Shown: positions 1-5,185, numbered from the stretch's first letter. The stretch is 5,425 bases of DNA from Clostridiales bacterium UBA6330 (GCA_002438075.1 DJSQ01000086.1:2412-7836); one strand, 5' to 3'. Translations and numbers: made by a program. Notes: generated by a model not told the origin, from the letters alone.

Positions 1-12
1 TCATCCTCCCCG

Positions 13-95
13 AACTTCCCCGCAAGACCCCGCCATTTCACGAGCGAAATTTGATTCGCTTTTTGTGGTGGCGGGGTCCTGTGGGGAAGTTTTTT
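13..95 (+). terminator. Very long hairpin with T6 tail (terminator or palindromic element)
   Basis: AACTTCCCC (13-21) pairs with GGGGAAGTT (83-91), and GACCCCGCCA (26-35) pairs perfectly with TGGCGGGGTC (69-78). The linker between these two helices is mostly pairable as well. CAC (39-41) can pair with GTG (65-67), and AGCGAA (43-48) closes the tip with TTCGCT (55-60). The structure ends in TTTTTT at 90-95 on the + strand only, so it would terminate rightward transcription from a gene outside the window. An arm of nearly 40 nt is much longer than a typical intrinsic terminator, so a mobile palindromic repeat acting as a terminator is an alternative. Confidence 0.55.
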
Positions 96-177
96 GTCGG
101 ATTGGGAGGTGCGGACTTTTTGCAGAGTGCGGCTATCGCGCACGATTGGTGGGTGGTTGTTTTTGCGTGGGGATGCG

Positions 178-280
178 CGGAACGACACACGGGTCGTTCC
201 CTACGAAAAAGGTTTTGCAGAGGGGAAATCCCTTTTTCGGCGAACCTGTAGGGAACGACCCATGTGTCGTTCCGTTTTTT
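178..280. repeat. Large near-perfect inverted repeat with nested hairpins and T6 tail
   Basis: The 26-nt arm at 179-204 is the reverse complement of 248-273 with one mismatch, and C178/G274 extends it. Inside, CGAAAAAGG (204-212) pairs with CCTTTTTCG (231-239), and AGGG/CCCT forms a tip hairpin near 221-233. Each outer arm is also a local palindrome (GGAACGA...TCGTTCC), so alternative foldings are possible. TTTTTT at 275-280 follows on the + strand. From memory, this resembles GGAACGACACATGGGTCGTTCC-type short repeats scattered in gut Clostridia genomes, but that was not checked. It may act as a terminator, a REP/MITE-like repeat, or both. Confidence 0.65.
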
Positions 281-285
281 GCTTT

Positions 286-311
286 GCTCCCTTTTTGGGG
301 GGAGGCTTTTT
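286..311 (+). terminator. Short intrinsic terminator-like hairpin
   Basis: CTCCC (287-291) and GGGAG (300-304) form a short stem around a T/G loop, followed by GCTTTTT (305-311) on the + strand. It is the third T-tailed hairpin in succession. The same stem on the minus strand could sit about 34 nt past the GDPD stop codon, but it lacks a T tract in that direction. The short stem makes this a modest call. Confidence 0.4.
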
Positions 312-344
312 ACAACCGCTTTTAGGAGGAACTCTCCGTGAATT

Positions 345-1097
345 TTATTCGTCCCCTTTGGCGCGTCCCAAAACCTTCAGAAGCGGAACGGGGTCGTTGG
401 CGGTGATGAGGGACGCGCCGTGGTCGATGCAGAAGCGGACATCCTCCTCGGTGTCGGCGCAGTAGAAGTGCATGGGGAAGCCTTTGGCTTGATAGAAGGG
501 GAGGAGCTCGGAGCGGACGAGCTTCATGGAGAGACCGAGCTCATCGTAGTAGGAGTAGGAATCGGGCTCGAATTCCTGCATCTGGAAGTCGGGGTAGCCC
601 ATGGTCCGCCCGTGGTAGTGGCACTTGATGTACTTGATGATGCGCGCATTGAAGGCGTAGAAGTAGCAGCGGTCAAACAGGTTGTACTGCTTGAGGAGCG
701 CGACGGTGAGGTCGACGGTTTCCTCGGTGTACTCCTTAATCTCCACGCCGAGGATGATGTCGGGGCGCTTTTCGGCGCAAAGGCGGAGCAATTCCTCCAG
801 CGTGGGGATGCGGATGTCCTGATTTGCAAATTTGTCGCCGAACTTGTCGCGGCAAATCGGGTCCAGCGCGCGGACCTCCGCAAAGGTCATGTCCCGCAGG
901 TGGCGGGTCGCGGTCTCGCCGCAGGTGCGCGTCGGAATCCCGTCATGGGACAGAACGGGGACCTTGTCGCTTGTGAGCCAGATGTCGAATTCAATCGCGT
1001 CCACGCCGAGGTCCAGCGCCGCCGCAAAGGAAACGAGCGTATTTTCGGGGTAGCACGCGCGGTACCCTCTGTGTCCTTCAACCAAAATGCTTTTCAT
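345..1097 (-). CDS. Glycerophosphodiester phosphodiesterase (GDPD family)
   Basis: A 250-residue protein of the GDPD family, metal-dependent TIM-barrel enzymes that hydrolyse glycerophosphodiesters to glycerol-3-phosphate and an alcohol. Family motifs are visible in order: HRG (9-11) with PENT (17-20), giving the first catalytic histidine; E36 and D38 in AIEFDIWLTSD, with H51-D52 in VLSHDG, covering metal ligands and the second histidine; IPTLEEL (97-103); GVEIK (117-121); and the C-terminal GASLITANDP (227-236). No signal peptide or membrane segment is seen, so it is probably cytosolic. ATG at 1097 was chosen because homology starts there; a TTG codon at 1112 would add five residues, but the only purine-rich box (AAAGGA) abuts it. 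The ribosome site is weak either way. It has its own promoter upstream and converges on the palindrome-rich region at 1-344. Family assignment is firm; substrate is unknown. Confidence 0.93.
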   Translation of the reverse strand: MKSILVEGHRGYRACYPENTLVSFAAALDLGVDAIEFDIWLTSDKVPVLSHDGIPTRTCGETATRHLRDMTFAEVRALDPICRDKFGDKFANQDIRIPTLEELLRLCAEKRPDIILGVEIKEYTEETVDLTVALLKQYNLFDRCYFYAFNARIIKYIKCHYHGRTMGYPDFQMQEFEPDSYSYYDELGLSMKLVRSELLPFYQAKGFPMHFYCADTEEDVRFCIDHGASLITANDPVPLLKVLGRAKGDE

Positions 1098-1135
1098 GTC
1101 TTGTTCTTTCAATCCTTTCTTTAGATTGCGCTTTT

Positions 1136-1164
1136 ATTATAGCAGATTTCCCCCAAAAATGCAA
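1136..1164 (-). promoter_or_regulatory. Extended -10 promoter for the GDPD gene
   Basis: Read on the minus strand, TGCTATAAT (1144-1136) is a perfect extended -10 element. The hexamer 17 bp upstream is TTGCAT (1164-1159), which matches only TTG of the -35 consensus; the extended -10 would compensate. The predicted start near 1129 leaves a leader of about 32 nt before ATG at 1097. This suggests that GDPD is transcribed on its own and not only by read-through from the AraC-type gene. Confidence 0.6.
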
Positions 1165-1168
1165 GACC

Positions 1169-1198
1169 CTTGCGGCATTCCTTTGCGGCTCCCGCAAG
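1169..1198 (-). terminator. Possible hairpin with two alternative foldings after the AraC-type gene
   Basis: Directly after the stop of the regulator gene, TTGCGG at 1183-1188 can pair with CCGCAA at 1192-1197 around a 3-nt loop. Alternatively, CTTGCGG at 1169-1175 can pair with CCGCAAG at 1192-1198 around 16 nt. The two foldings exclude each other. On the minus strand only a broken T run follows (GGTCTTGCATTTTTG), so termination would be inefficient. It may be only a weak 3' end structure. Confidence 0.35.
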
Positions 1199-1201
1199 AA
1201 T

Positions 1202-2005
1202 TCAGTTCACCAACCGATGGCGGTATTGCAGGGGGGAGGCTCCATAGGCTTTGCGGAAGGCGCGGGCGTAGTAGTTGGGGTCGTTGAAGCCGCAACGGGC
1301 GGCGATTTCCGCAACGGTCAGGGAGGTTTCCGAGAGGTAGGTCACGCTCAGCTCCAGCCGTTTTTTCAGAATGAAGGCGGCGGGGGAGATGCCGTACTCG
1401 CGGCGGAAGCGGTTGATGATATGCTGTTCGGTATAATTGAACTGCGCGGAAAGCTCCGTGAGCGAATGCGGGGCGGTCAGGTCCTCCAGAATGGCGTTGC
1501 GGACCTGCTCCGCCAGCCCGTGACCGTCCGCATTTGTGCGGTCGGCGCAGAGGCAATTCAGCGCGTTGAGAAACGCGAGGTCCATGCGCCGCTTCCGCCC
1601 GAGGTCTGCGGCATTCAGCTCCTCGATGACCGCGCCGAGATAAAAGCCCGCCCGCTGGGTTACGCGACCGTGCGGGGGCAGGAAAAAGCAGGTATCGGGG
1701 GTGACCCCGCTCGGGATGGTCGCTTCGGTCGTTTTCCCGAGGCAGTCCGCCGCAAAGTGGTAGTAGATGTAGCGGCAAAAGGTATCGGTATGCGGCTTGT
1801 AGTACACGTTTTGCGGAATGAGAATATAGTGCTCCTTTTCAAGGTGGTAGGTCTCGCCGTCTGCGAGAAAGCTGCACTCGCCCTCAATGACGTAAACGAG
1901 GAGGTTTCTTCTGAACCGCCGCCCGTTATGGGTCCAGCCCGTTTGGGCTTGGAACTGACCCGCCGTCTCCAGCGCATCCAGTCGGGGGATTGACATCAGA
2001 TACAT
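1202..2005 (-). CDS. AraC-family transcriptional regulator with cupin-like sensor domain
   Basis: A 267-residue one-component regulator. Residues about 20-90 have the beta-rich pattern of the AraC ligand-binding (cupin-like) domain, including LLVYVIEGECSFLADGE (35-51) and YILIPQNVYYK (60-70). The C-terminal 100 residues form the double helix-turn-helix: first HTH about 181-203 (SLTELSAQFNYTEQHIINRF), second about 229-251, with the family signature VAEIAARCGF followed by NYYARAFRKAYGASPLQYR. The start at 2005 is supported by GGGAGG nine nt upstream. It is divergent from the cupin-PHP operon, with consensus promoters on both sides of the shared region, so it most likely regulates that operon and perhaps itself. 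The inducer is unknown; the cupin-like domain in this family often binds sugars or other small molecules. Length is normal for the family. Confidence 0.93.
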   Translation of the reverse strand: MYLMSIPRLDALETAGQFQAQTGWTHNGRRFRRNLLVYVIEGECSFLADGETYHLEKEHYILIPQNVYYKPHTDTFCRYIYYHFAADCLGKTTEATIPSGVTPDTCFFLPPHGRVTQRAGFYLGAVIEELNAADLGRKRRMDLAFLNALNCLCADRTNADGHGLAEQVRNAILEDLTAPHSLTELSAQFNYTEQHIINRFRREYGISPAAFILKKRLELSVTYLSETSLTVAEIAARCGFNDPNYYARAFRKAYGASPLQYRHRLVN

Positions 2006-2035
2006 TGCATCGCGCCTCCCTTCCTATCCGACACC

Positions 2036-2064
2036 ATTATACCATAGATTGGCGGTGCTGTCAA
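2036..2064 (-). promoter_or_regulatory. Consensus sigma-A promoter of the AraC-type gene
   Basis: On the minus strand, TTGACA (2064-2059) and TATAAT (2041-2036) are perfect consensus hexamers with a 17-bp spacer. The predicted start near 2029 leaves a leader of about 24 nt carrying the GGGAGG ribosome site before ATG at 2005. Such a strong match for a regulator gene suggests that it is either repressed (for example by its own product) or constitutively made. Confidence 0.85.
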
Positions 2065-2071
2065 GAGTTTC

Positions 2072-2093
2072 ATTTTGTGCTGATTTTGTTCTG
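2072..2093. promoter_or_regulatory. Candidate AraC-type operator: two tandem 11-bp direct repeats
   Basis: ATTTTGTGCTG (2072-2082) is followed immediately by ATTTTGTTCTG (2083-2093), matching at 10 of 11 positions, with a period of about one helical turn. AraC-family proteins typically bind direct half-sites near the -35 of their target promoter. This pair lies between the two divergent promoters: 9 bp before the -35 of the cupin operon (2103) and 7 bp from the -35 of the regulator gene (2064). The position fits activation of the operon together with autoregulation. Binding by this particular protein is an inference. Confidence 0.55.
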
Positions 2094-2102
2094 TATCGTG
2101 CC

Positions 2103-2131
2103 TTTACAATGCCCCGCCGCCATGCTATAAT
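2103..2131 (+). promoter_or_regulatory. Promoter of the cupin-PHP operon
   Basis: TTTACA (2103-2108, five of six consensus) and TATAAT (2126-2131) are 17 bp apart, and TG at 2123-2124 makes it an extended -10. The predicted start near 2138 leaves about 31 nt before the ATG at 2169. That also argues against the in-frame ATG at 2142 as the start, because it would have almost no leader. Candidate regulator sites end 9 bp before the -35. Confidence 0.75.
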
Positions 2132-2168
2132 AATAGGAAAGATGGCAGAAACGGAAAAGAGGAAGGGC

Positions 2169-2516
2169 ATGAACGGAATTGAGGTGTCGGAGCACAGCGG
2201 CGCGGGATATCTGCCGCTTGTGAAATTCGGCTCGTGGCGGGTTGCCGTTGCGAACTACGGACCGCATTTTGACCGCGCGACCTACCGCTATTTTGAGCGG
2301 CATCTGCTGACCGACGAGGTGTTCGTCCTGCTGGAGGGCGAGGCGGAGCTGGTTGCGGGGCGGGGCGCGGAGCCGCTGCGGTTGGAGGCGGGGAAGCTGT
2401 ACAACGTCAGGCAAGGGGTGTGGCACGCCCTGCTTTTGTCGGAGGACGCAAAGGTGCTGATTGTGGAGGAGCGCGAGACCTCGCGCGAGAACACGGAATA
2501 CGATTATTTTCGGTGA
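2169..2516 (+). CDS. Small cupin-domain protein
   Basis: A 115-residue single-domain protein with the small beta-barrel pattern of the cupin superfamily. The first cupin motif region is RHLLTDEVFVLLEGEAELVAG (about 44-64); the second is LEAGKLYNVRQGVWHALLLSEDAKVLIVEE (about 72-101). H45 and H86 are likely metal ligands. The canonical HxH of motif 1 is not intact (only H45, with D49/E50 nearby), so metal binding and catalysis are uncertain. The start at 2169 has GAGG six nt upstream and a promoter at a fitting distance; upstream in-frame ATGs lie in or before the promoter. It is first in an operon, 17 nt before the PHP gene. It could be a small sugar- or metabolite-binding protein or an isomerase-like enzyme; the reaction is unknown. 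Confidence 0.82.
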   Translation: MNGIEVSEHSGAGYLPLVKFGSWRVAVANYGPHFDRATYRYFERHLLTDEVFVLLEGEAELVAGRGAEPLRLEAGKLYNVRQGVWHALLLSEDAKVLIVEERETSRENTEYDYFR

Positions 2517-2533
2517 GAAAGAGGAGACAAGAC

Positions 2534-3550
2534 ATGGAGCTGATTTCGCGGAGCAAGCCGCAATACAAAGCCAATCTGCACTGCCACAGCACGCTATCGG
2601 ACGGGCACAGGACCGTGGCGGAGCTGAAGGAGCTGTACCGCGCACAGGGGTACTCGATTTTAGCCGTGACCGACCACGAATACCCCGCAAGCCATGCGGC
2701 TTTGACCGATGCGGATTTCCTGATGCTGACGGGCTATGAGGTCTACATCCGACCGAACCCGAAGGGGATGTTTGACCCGTATCAACCCGAGGTCCACCTG
2801 AACCTCTTCGCGCGCGACCCGTATAACACGCGGCTGATTTGCCCGAACGGGAACAATTATTGCCGCTATCGGGAGAAGAACGGGAACCCGCGGGAGATTG
2901 TAGGGGTCGGCTCGGAGGCACCGCGGCAGTACACGGTCGACTACGTGAATGCCTTCATCCGCACGGCGCTGGAGAACGGGTATCTGGTCGCTTACAACCA
3001 CCCCTATTGGTCGATGGAGGACGAGGCAACGATTCTTTCCTATGAGGGGCTGTTCAGTCTGGAAATCTGCAATTACAGCTCCTACCTGTCGAATGGGCTG
3101 GAGCATACCGCGGCGCTGTATGACCGAATGCTGTCCCGCGGGTGGCATATCAACTGCCACGGGGGAGACGATAACCACAACAAATACCCGCTTGATGACC
3201 CGCTGTCGGATTCCTTCGGCGCGTTCACAATGATTTGCTCCGAGGAATTGACCTACGCGGCGGTCGTGGATGCGATGGAGCGCGGGGAGATGTATATGTC
3301 CATGGGACCGCGCTTCAACCGCCTTGCCGTGGAGGGGGAGACCCTGCGGGTGGAGTGCTCCGAGGTCTCGGCGATTTTTGTCTATACGGGGAGCAAACAG
3401 CCGACCGCAGTCTATGCGCCGAAGGGGGAGGCGCTGACCTCCGTCACAGTTCCGATTGACCCCGCCGCGCGCTACCTCCGCGTTTCCCTGCGGGACCGTG
3501 ACGGACGCTGGGCGGATACCCGCGGATTCTTTCCGCAGGAGTGGAGGTAA
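2534..3550 (+). CDS. PHP-domain metallohydrolase (CehA/McbA-like)
   Basis: A 338-residue protein of the PHP superfamily, multinuclear metal phosphoesterases and related hydrolases. All PHP motifs can be seen: HCH at 16-18 with D23 (LHCHSTLSDG), TDHE at 46-49, E69 in TGYEV, H88, H156 in YNHPYW, E177, H209 in NCHGGDDNH, and D213/H215. Residues about 262-335 form a beta-rich C-terminal part with a pattern (YLRVSLRDRDGRWADTRGFF) that recalls the CehA/McbA group. No signal peptide is seen, so it is likely cytosolic. GAGGAG seven nt before ATG 2534 fixes the start; the longer upstream frame overlaps the cupin gene. It is cotranscribed with the cupin gene and divergent from the AraC-type regulator. 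The substrate (phosphate ester, cyclic phosphodiester or other ester) cannot be told; the nearby GDPD makes a phosphodiester-related role plausible. Confidence 0.9.
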   Translation: MELISRSKPQYKANLHCHSTLSDGHRTVAELKELYRAQGYSILAVTDHEYPASHAALTDADFLMLTGYEVYIRPNPKGMFDPYQPEVHLNLFARDPYNTRLICPNGNNYCRYREKNGNPREIVGVGSEAPRQYTVDYVNAFIRTALENGYLVAYNHPYWSMEDEATILSYEGLFSLEICNYSSYLSNGLEHTAALYDRMLSRGWHINCHGGDDNHNKYPLDDPLSDSFGAFTMICSEELTYAAVVDAMERGEMYMSMGPRFNRLAVEGETLRVECSEVSAIFVYTGSKQPTAVYAPKGEALTSVTVPIDPAARYLRVSLRDRDGRWADTRGFFPQEWR

Positions 3551-3592
3551 GGTGGGAGGAAATTTCTTGCCCCATAACGATATCAAACACCC

Positions 3593-3623
3593 AAAAAGAG
3601 CCTGACACGACCGTGTCAGGCTC
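3593..3623 (-). terminator. Strong intrinsic terminator facing leftward
   Basis: GAGCCTGACAC (3598-3608) pairs perfectly with GTGTCAGGCTC (3613-3623) around a GACC loop. The run AAAAA at 3593-3597 becomes TTTTT immediately after the stem on the minus strand, so this ends leftward transcription, most likely of the DUF421-DUF4363 operon whose last stop is at 3881. On the + strand no T tract follows the stem, so for the PHP gene ending at 3550 it is at best a partial stop or a 3' end-protecting hairpin. Confidence 0.8.
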
Positions 3624-3691
3624 AGACTGCTGCCAAAGTATACTTCCCAATACTCCGGCAGTAAATTGCACAAGCGAAACGGTTCCTGCAT

Positions 3692-3810
3692 CTCCCTTGT
3701 GTAAAGGGAGGTGGCATTTTTGCAAAAAAAAAGACAGATGGATTGCCAATTTGGGTTGAGAACAATCCCTCAGCCGCCTTCGGCATCGGCTCCCTTTACA
3801 CAATGGAGCC
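3692..3810. repeat. About 119-bp terminal-inverted-repeat element (MITE/REP-like)
   Basis: CTCCCTTGTGTAAAGGGAG (3692-3710) is the reverse complement of CTCCCTTTACACAATGGAG (3790-3808) with one mismatch. Each end is also a small hairpin (CTCCCTT/AAGGGAG around GTGTA on the left). Between them lie a T5GCA9 stretch and the segment CAATCCCTCAGCCGCCTTCG with a GCCG/CGGC hairpin. From memory, elements starting with CTCCCTTGTGTAAAGGGAG and ending in AATCCCTCAGC...GGCTCCCTTTACACAA are abundant in gut Oscillospiraceae genomes; this was not searched. No coding potential and no clear target duplication are visible. It sits in the gap between convergent operons, inside the presumed 3' UTR of the leftward one. 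Confidence 0.7.
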
Positions 3811-3849
3811 ATTTGATTTACTGAAAAAGCCACTATAATTTGATGAAAT

Positions 3850-3870
3850 TAAGAATGAAAACCGTTCTTA
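3850..3870 (-). terminator. Weak AT-rich hairpin after the DUF4363 gene
   Basis: TAAGAAT (3850-3856) can pair with GTTCTTA (3864-3870) around a 7-nt loop, 10 nt beyond the DUF4363 stop. On the minus strand it is followed by ATTTCATC and not by a clean T run. It is probably a weak pause or 3' end structure; the real stop is more likely the strong hairpin at 3593-3623. Confidence 0.25.
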
Positions 3871-3880
3871 TTCTAATAAA

Positions 3881-4243
3881 TCAGACAAACGCCTTCCAGG
3901 TTTCCAGCCTGCGCATATCGTCAACCGCATCGTAAAGCAGAGAAATCGCGGCGCGGTAGCCGTAAAGATCCCCGCAAACCGCCGCCGCATGAAGGAGCGC
4001 CACCTGCTCCGAAACGCGGTCAAAAACAGGAAAGCTGACCGAAAGGCTGACCCATCCGACTTCCTTTTCCCAAGCCCGCACAATCTCGGCGGTCTGCTCC
4101 GAGCACCCCGTTTCCCCGAGGTCCGGCAAAGCATCCAGCCGCGCTTCCATTTCGGAAACTACATTATTTATATATAAGGAATTCCAAACAATCCCGCCAA
4201 GCAGCAGAATCAGCAGGACAACCGCAATCCAAAAGCTCCTCAT
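3881..4243 (-). CDS. DUF4363-family membrane-anchored protein
   Basis: A 120-residue protein with one N-terminal hydrophobic segment (about 4-20, FWIAVVLLILLLGGIVW), followed by a mostly helical, acidic domain containing a short coiled-coil-like start (VVSEMEARLDALPDL) and a later helix AAISLLYDAVDDMRRLETW. Size, topology and position directly after a DUF421 gene fit the DUF4363 family of Clostridia; the name rests on that combined recognition. The anchor may be an uncleaved signal, which would leave the helical part outside the membrane. Its start codon overlaps the stop of the upstream gene as ATGA (4243-4240), so the two are translationally coupled and the products may act together. No enzymatic motif is seen; the role is unknown. 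Confidence 0.78.
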   Translation of the reverse strand: MRSFWIAVVLLILLLGGIVWNSLYINNVVSEMEARLDALPDLGETGCSEQTAEIVRAWEKEVGWVSLSVSFPVFDRVSEQVALLHAAAVCGDLYGYRAAISLLYDAVDDMRRLETWKAFV

Positions 4244-4944
4244 GCCCCGCCTCCCGCCGTTTTTTTCGACTTCTTATCGGTGTTCGGAATCAGGAGCAGC
4301 TGCCCCTTTTCATTGGCGGTCACGCAGAACAGGCTCTCCCGCGCATACCCGCGGCGCGCCAGCTGAGCGTCCAGCCACGCGCGGTCGTAGCCGATGAGCC
4401 GAAGCCCCGCGTCGTTGTAGGTCCCGCCCGACAGCACAACGTGCATCAGCGGGTCCTCGGGCACCTTGACCCCCAGCTGTCCCAGATTCGGCGGCGCAAA
4501 CTGCGGCTTGGGCATCACGGTCAGCTTGCCGTTCTTCTCCAGAATCGCATCGGAAATCATGGAAAGGTCGGAGTACCCCTGCTGGCGGATTTCGCTCATC
4601 AGTTCCTCCACCGATACCCGCAAATCCGAAAGCGCCCGCTGGCAAAGCACCCCGTGGCGGATGATGACGGTCGGCTTTGCCGAAACCAGCCCCTTCAGGC
4701 GCGGCAGGCGGATTAAAATAACGGAAAAGAAAATTTCGAGAATCAGAAGCGTGACAATCGGAATCAGCGCATAGGAAACGGGAATGTCCTGATTGGTGAT
4801 GGGCAGGGAGGCGATCTCCGAAATCAGCAGGGTTGTGGCAAGGTCGGTGACCTCCAATTCGCCGATCTGCCGCTTGCCCATCAGCCGAAGCGTGAGGAGC
4901 AGAGCGCCGTAGATCAGTAAAGTGCGGACAAAAATGGTGAGCAT
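4240..4944 (-). CDS. DUF421 (YetF-like) membrane protein
   Basis: A 234-residue protein of the DUF421/YetF family, known from Bacillus YetF and YdfS-type proteins. Three membrane segments are visible (about 4-22, 33-50 and 59-80), with the conserved loop LMGKRQIGELEVTDLATTLLISEIAS (21-46). The cytosolic part carries the usual pattern: KPTVIIRHGVL (90-100), LRVSVEELMSEIRQQGYSDL (108-127), and AILEKNGKLTVMPKPQ (133-148). ATG at 4944 was chosen because AGGAGG lies 11 nt upstream and the membrane segment starts here; a longer frame to 5064 would run through the rRNA promoter region. It is the first gene of a two-gene operon with the DUF4363 gene, head-to-head with the rRNA control region. Family members have been linked to spore and envelope functions in Bacillus, but the role here is unknown. 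Confidence 0.9.
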   Translation of the reverse strand: MLTIFVRTLLIYGALLLTLRLMGKRQIGELEVTDLATTLLISEIASLPITNQDIPVSYALIPIVTLLILEIFFSVILIRLPRLKGLVSAKPTVIIRHGVLCQRALSDLRVSVEELMSEIRQQGYSDLSMISDAILEKNGKLTVMPKPQFAPPNLGQLGVKVPEDPLMHVVLSGGTYNDAGLRLIGYDRAWLDAQLARRGYARESLFCVTANEKGQLLLIPNTDKKSKKTAGGGA

Positions 4945-4993
4945 AAACAGCAGGACCTCCTTTTTGACAGTAGATTTTGCGGAAAAACAAAAA

Positions 4994-5022
4994 ACTATGC
5001 GAAAATCAAAAGAATTTTGCAA
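4994..5022 (-). promoter_or_regulatory. Weak candidate promoter for the DUF421 operon
   Basis: On the minus strand, TTGCAA (5022-5017) and CATAGT (4999-4994) are 17 bp apart, each matching four of six consensus positions. This is the best pair I find upstream of the start at 4944. It lies within 8 bp of the -35 of the first rightward rRNA promoter, so polymerases on the two promoters could interfere. A diverged or alternative-sigma promoter is equally possible. Confidence 0.3.
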
Positions 5023-5029
5023 AAAGGGG

Positions 5030-5058
5030 TTGACAAACGGCGGAAAAAGTGGTATACT
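5030..5058 (+). promoter_or_regulatory. rrn promoter P1
   Basis: TTGACA (5030-5035) and TATACT (5053-5058) are separated by 17 bp. A purine/A-rich stretch precedes the -35. The predicted start is G5065, seven nt past the -10. It is the most distal of three promoters sharing the block GGGG/CCCC-TTGACAAACG and the GTGGTATA-type -10 approach, all pointing at the rRNA leader at the window's end. Confidence 0.85.
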
Positions 5059-5156
5059 ATGCAAGCACCCGAAAAACGGGGCTCAATAAAATTCCTTTTC
5101 AACCGCTAAAAGGAAATGCTTCCAAAAAATTCTTAAAAAAACTTTTGGAAAACCCC

Positions 5157-5185
5157 TTGACAAACGAAACGAAAAGTGCTATAAT
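5157..5185 (+). promoter_or_regulatory. rrn promoter P2
   Basis: Perfect TTGACA (5157-5162) and TATAAT (5180-5185) with a 17-bp spacer, and TG at 5177-5178 gives an extended -10 (TGCTATAAT). A-rich tracts at 5124-5141 and around 5149 look like an UP element. The predicted start is G5192. An inverted repeat TTCCAAAA (5120-5127) / TTTTGGAA (5143-5150) sits just upstream. Confidence 0.92.

Larger units (their letters stand above)
1..344. other. Gene-free left intergenic region rich in palindromes
   Basis: No convincing coding region is present. The open frames crossing this stretch have no family resemblance, no ribosome site and run through the palindromes. It contains three separate hairpin structures (13-95, 178-280, 286-311), each followed by a T tract on the + strand, which suggests that transcription arriving from a gene left of the window is stopped here before it meets the leftward gene ending at 345. 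The stretch 97-177 holds nothing recognisable beyond a small GTGCG/CGCAC hairpin near 128-142. Confidence 0.6.
3551..3880. other. Gene-free gap between convergent operons
   Basis: This gap separates the PHP gene (+) from the DUF4363 gene (-). It holds the leftward terminator at 3593-3623, the inverted-repeat element at 3692-3810 and a weak AT-rich hairpin at 3850-3870. A TATAAT at 3834-3839 on the + strand has no acceptable -35 and no gene ahead of it. No coding region is supported. Confidence 0.65.

Noticed and set aside
94..465. 123-codon + strand frame from the left intergenic region
   Set aside because: It crosses the large inverted repeat and the T-tailed hairpins and then the 3' end of GDPD; not protein-like.
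420..1124. 234-codon open frame on the + strand opposite GDPD
   Set aside because: It is the antisense of a clear GDPD gene; the long frame is a by-product of GC-rich codon use, with no family motifs or ribosome site.
1217..1993. 258-codon open frame on the + strand opposite the AraC-type gene
   Set aside because: It mirrors the AraC-family gene, which has a full HTH signature, ribosome site and promoter; the mirror frame has only low-complexity Gly/Val/Ala-rich sequence.
2660..3691. 343-codon open frame on the minus strand opposite the PHP gene
   Set aside because: Antisense shadow of a gene with all PHP motifs; it runs through the terminator hairpin and has no recognisable domain.
3813..3839. 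Possible + strand promoter TTGATT/TATAAT
   Set aside because: The spacer is only 15 bp and no + strand gene follows; probably chance in AT-rich sequence.
4945..5064. N-terminal extension of the DUF421 protein to an ATG at 5064
   Set aside because: The extra 40 residues are unlike the family, lie over rrn P1, and a strong AGGAGG precedes the ATG at 4944.
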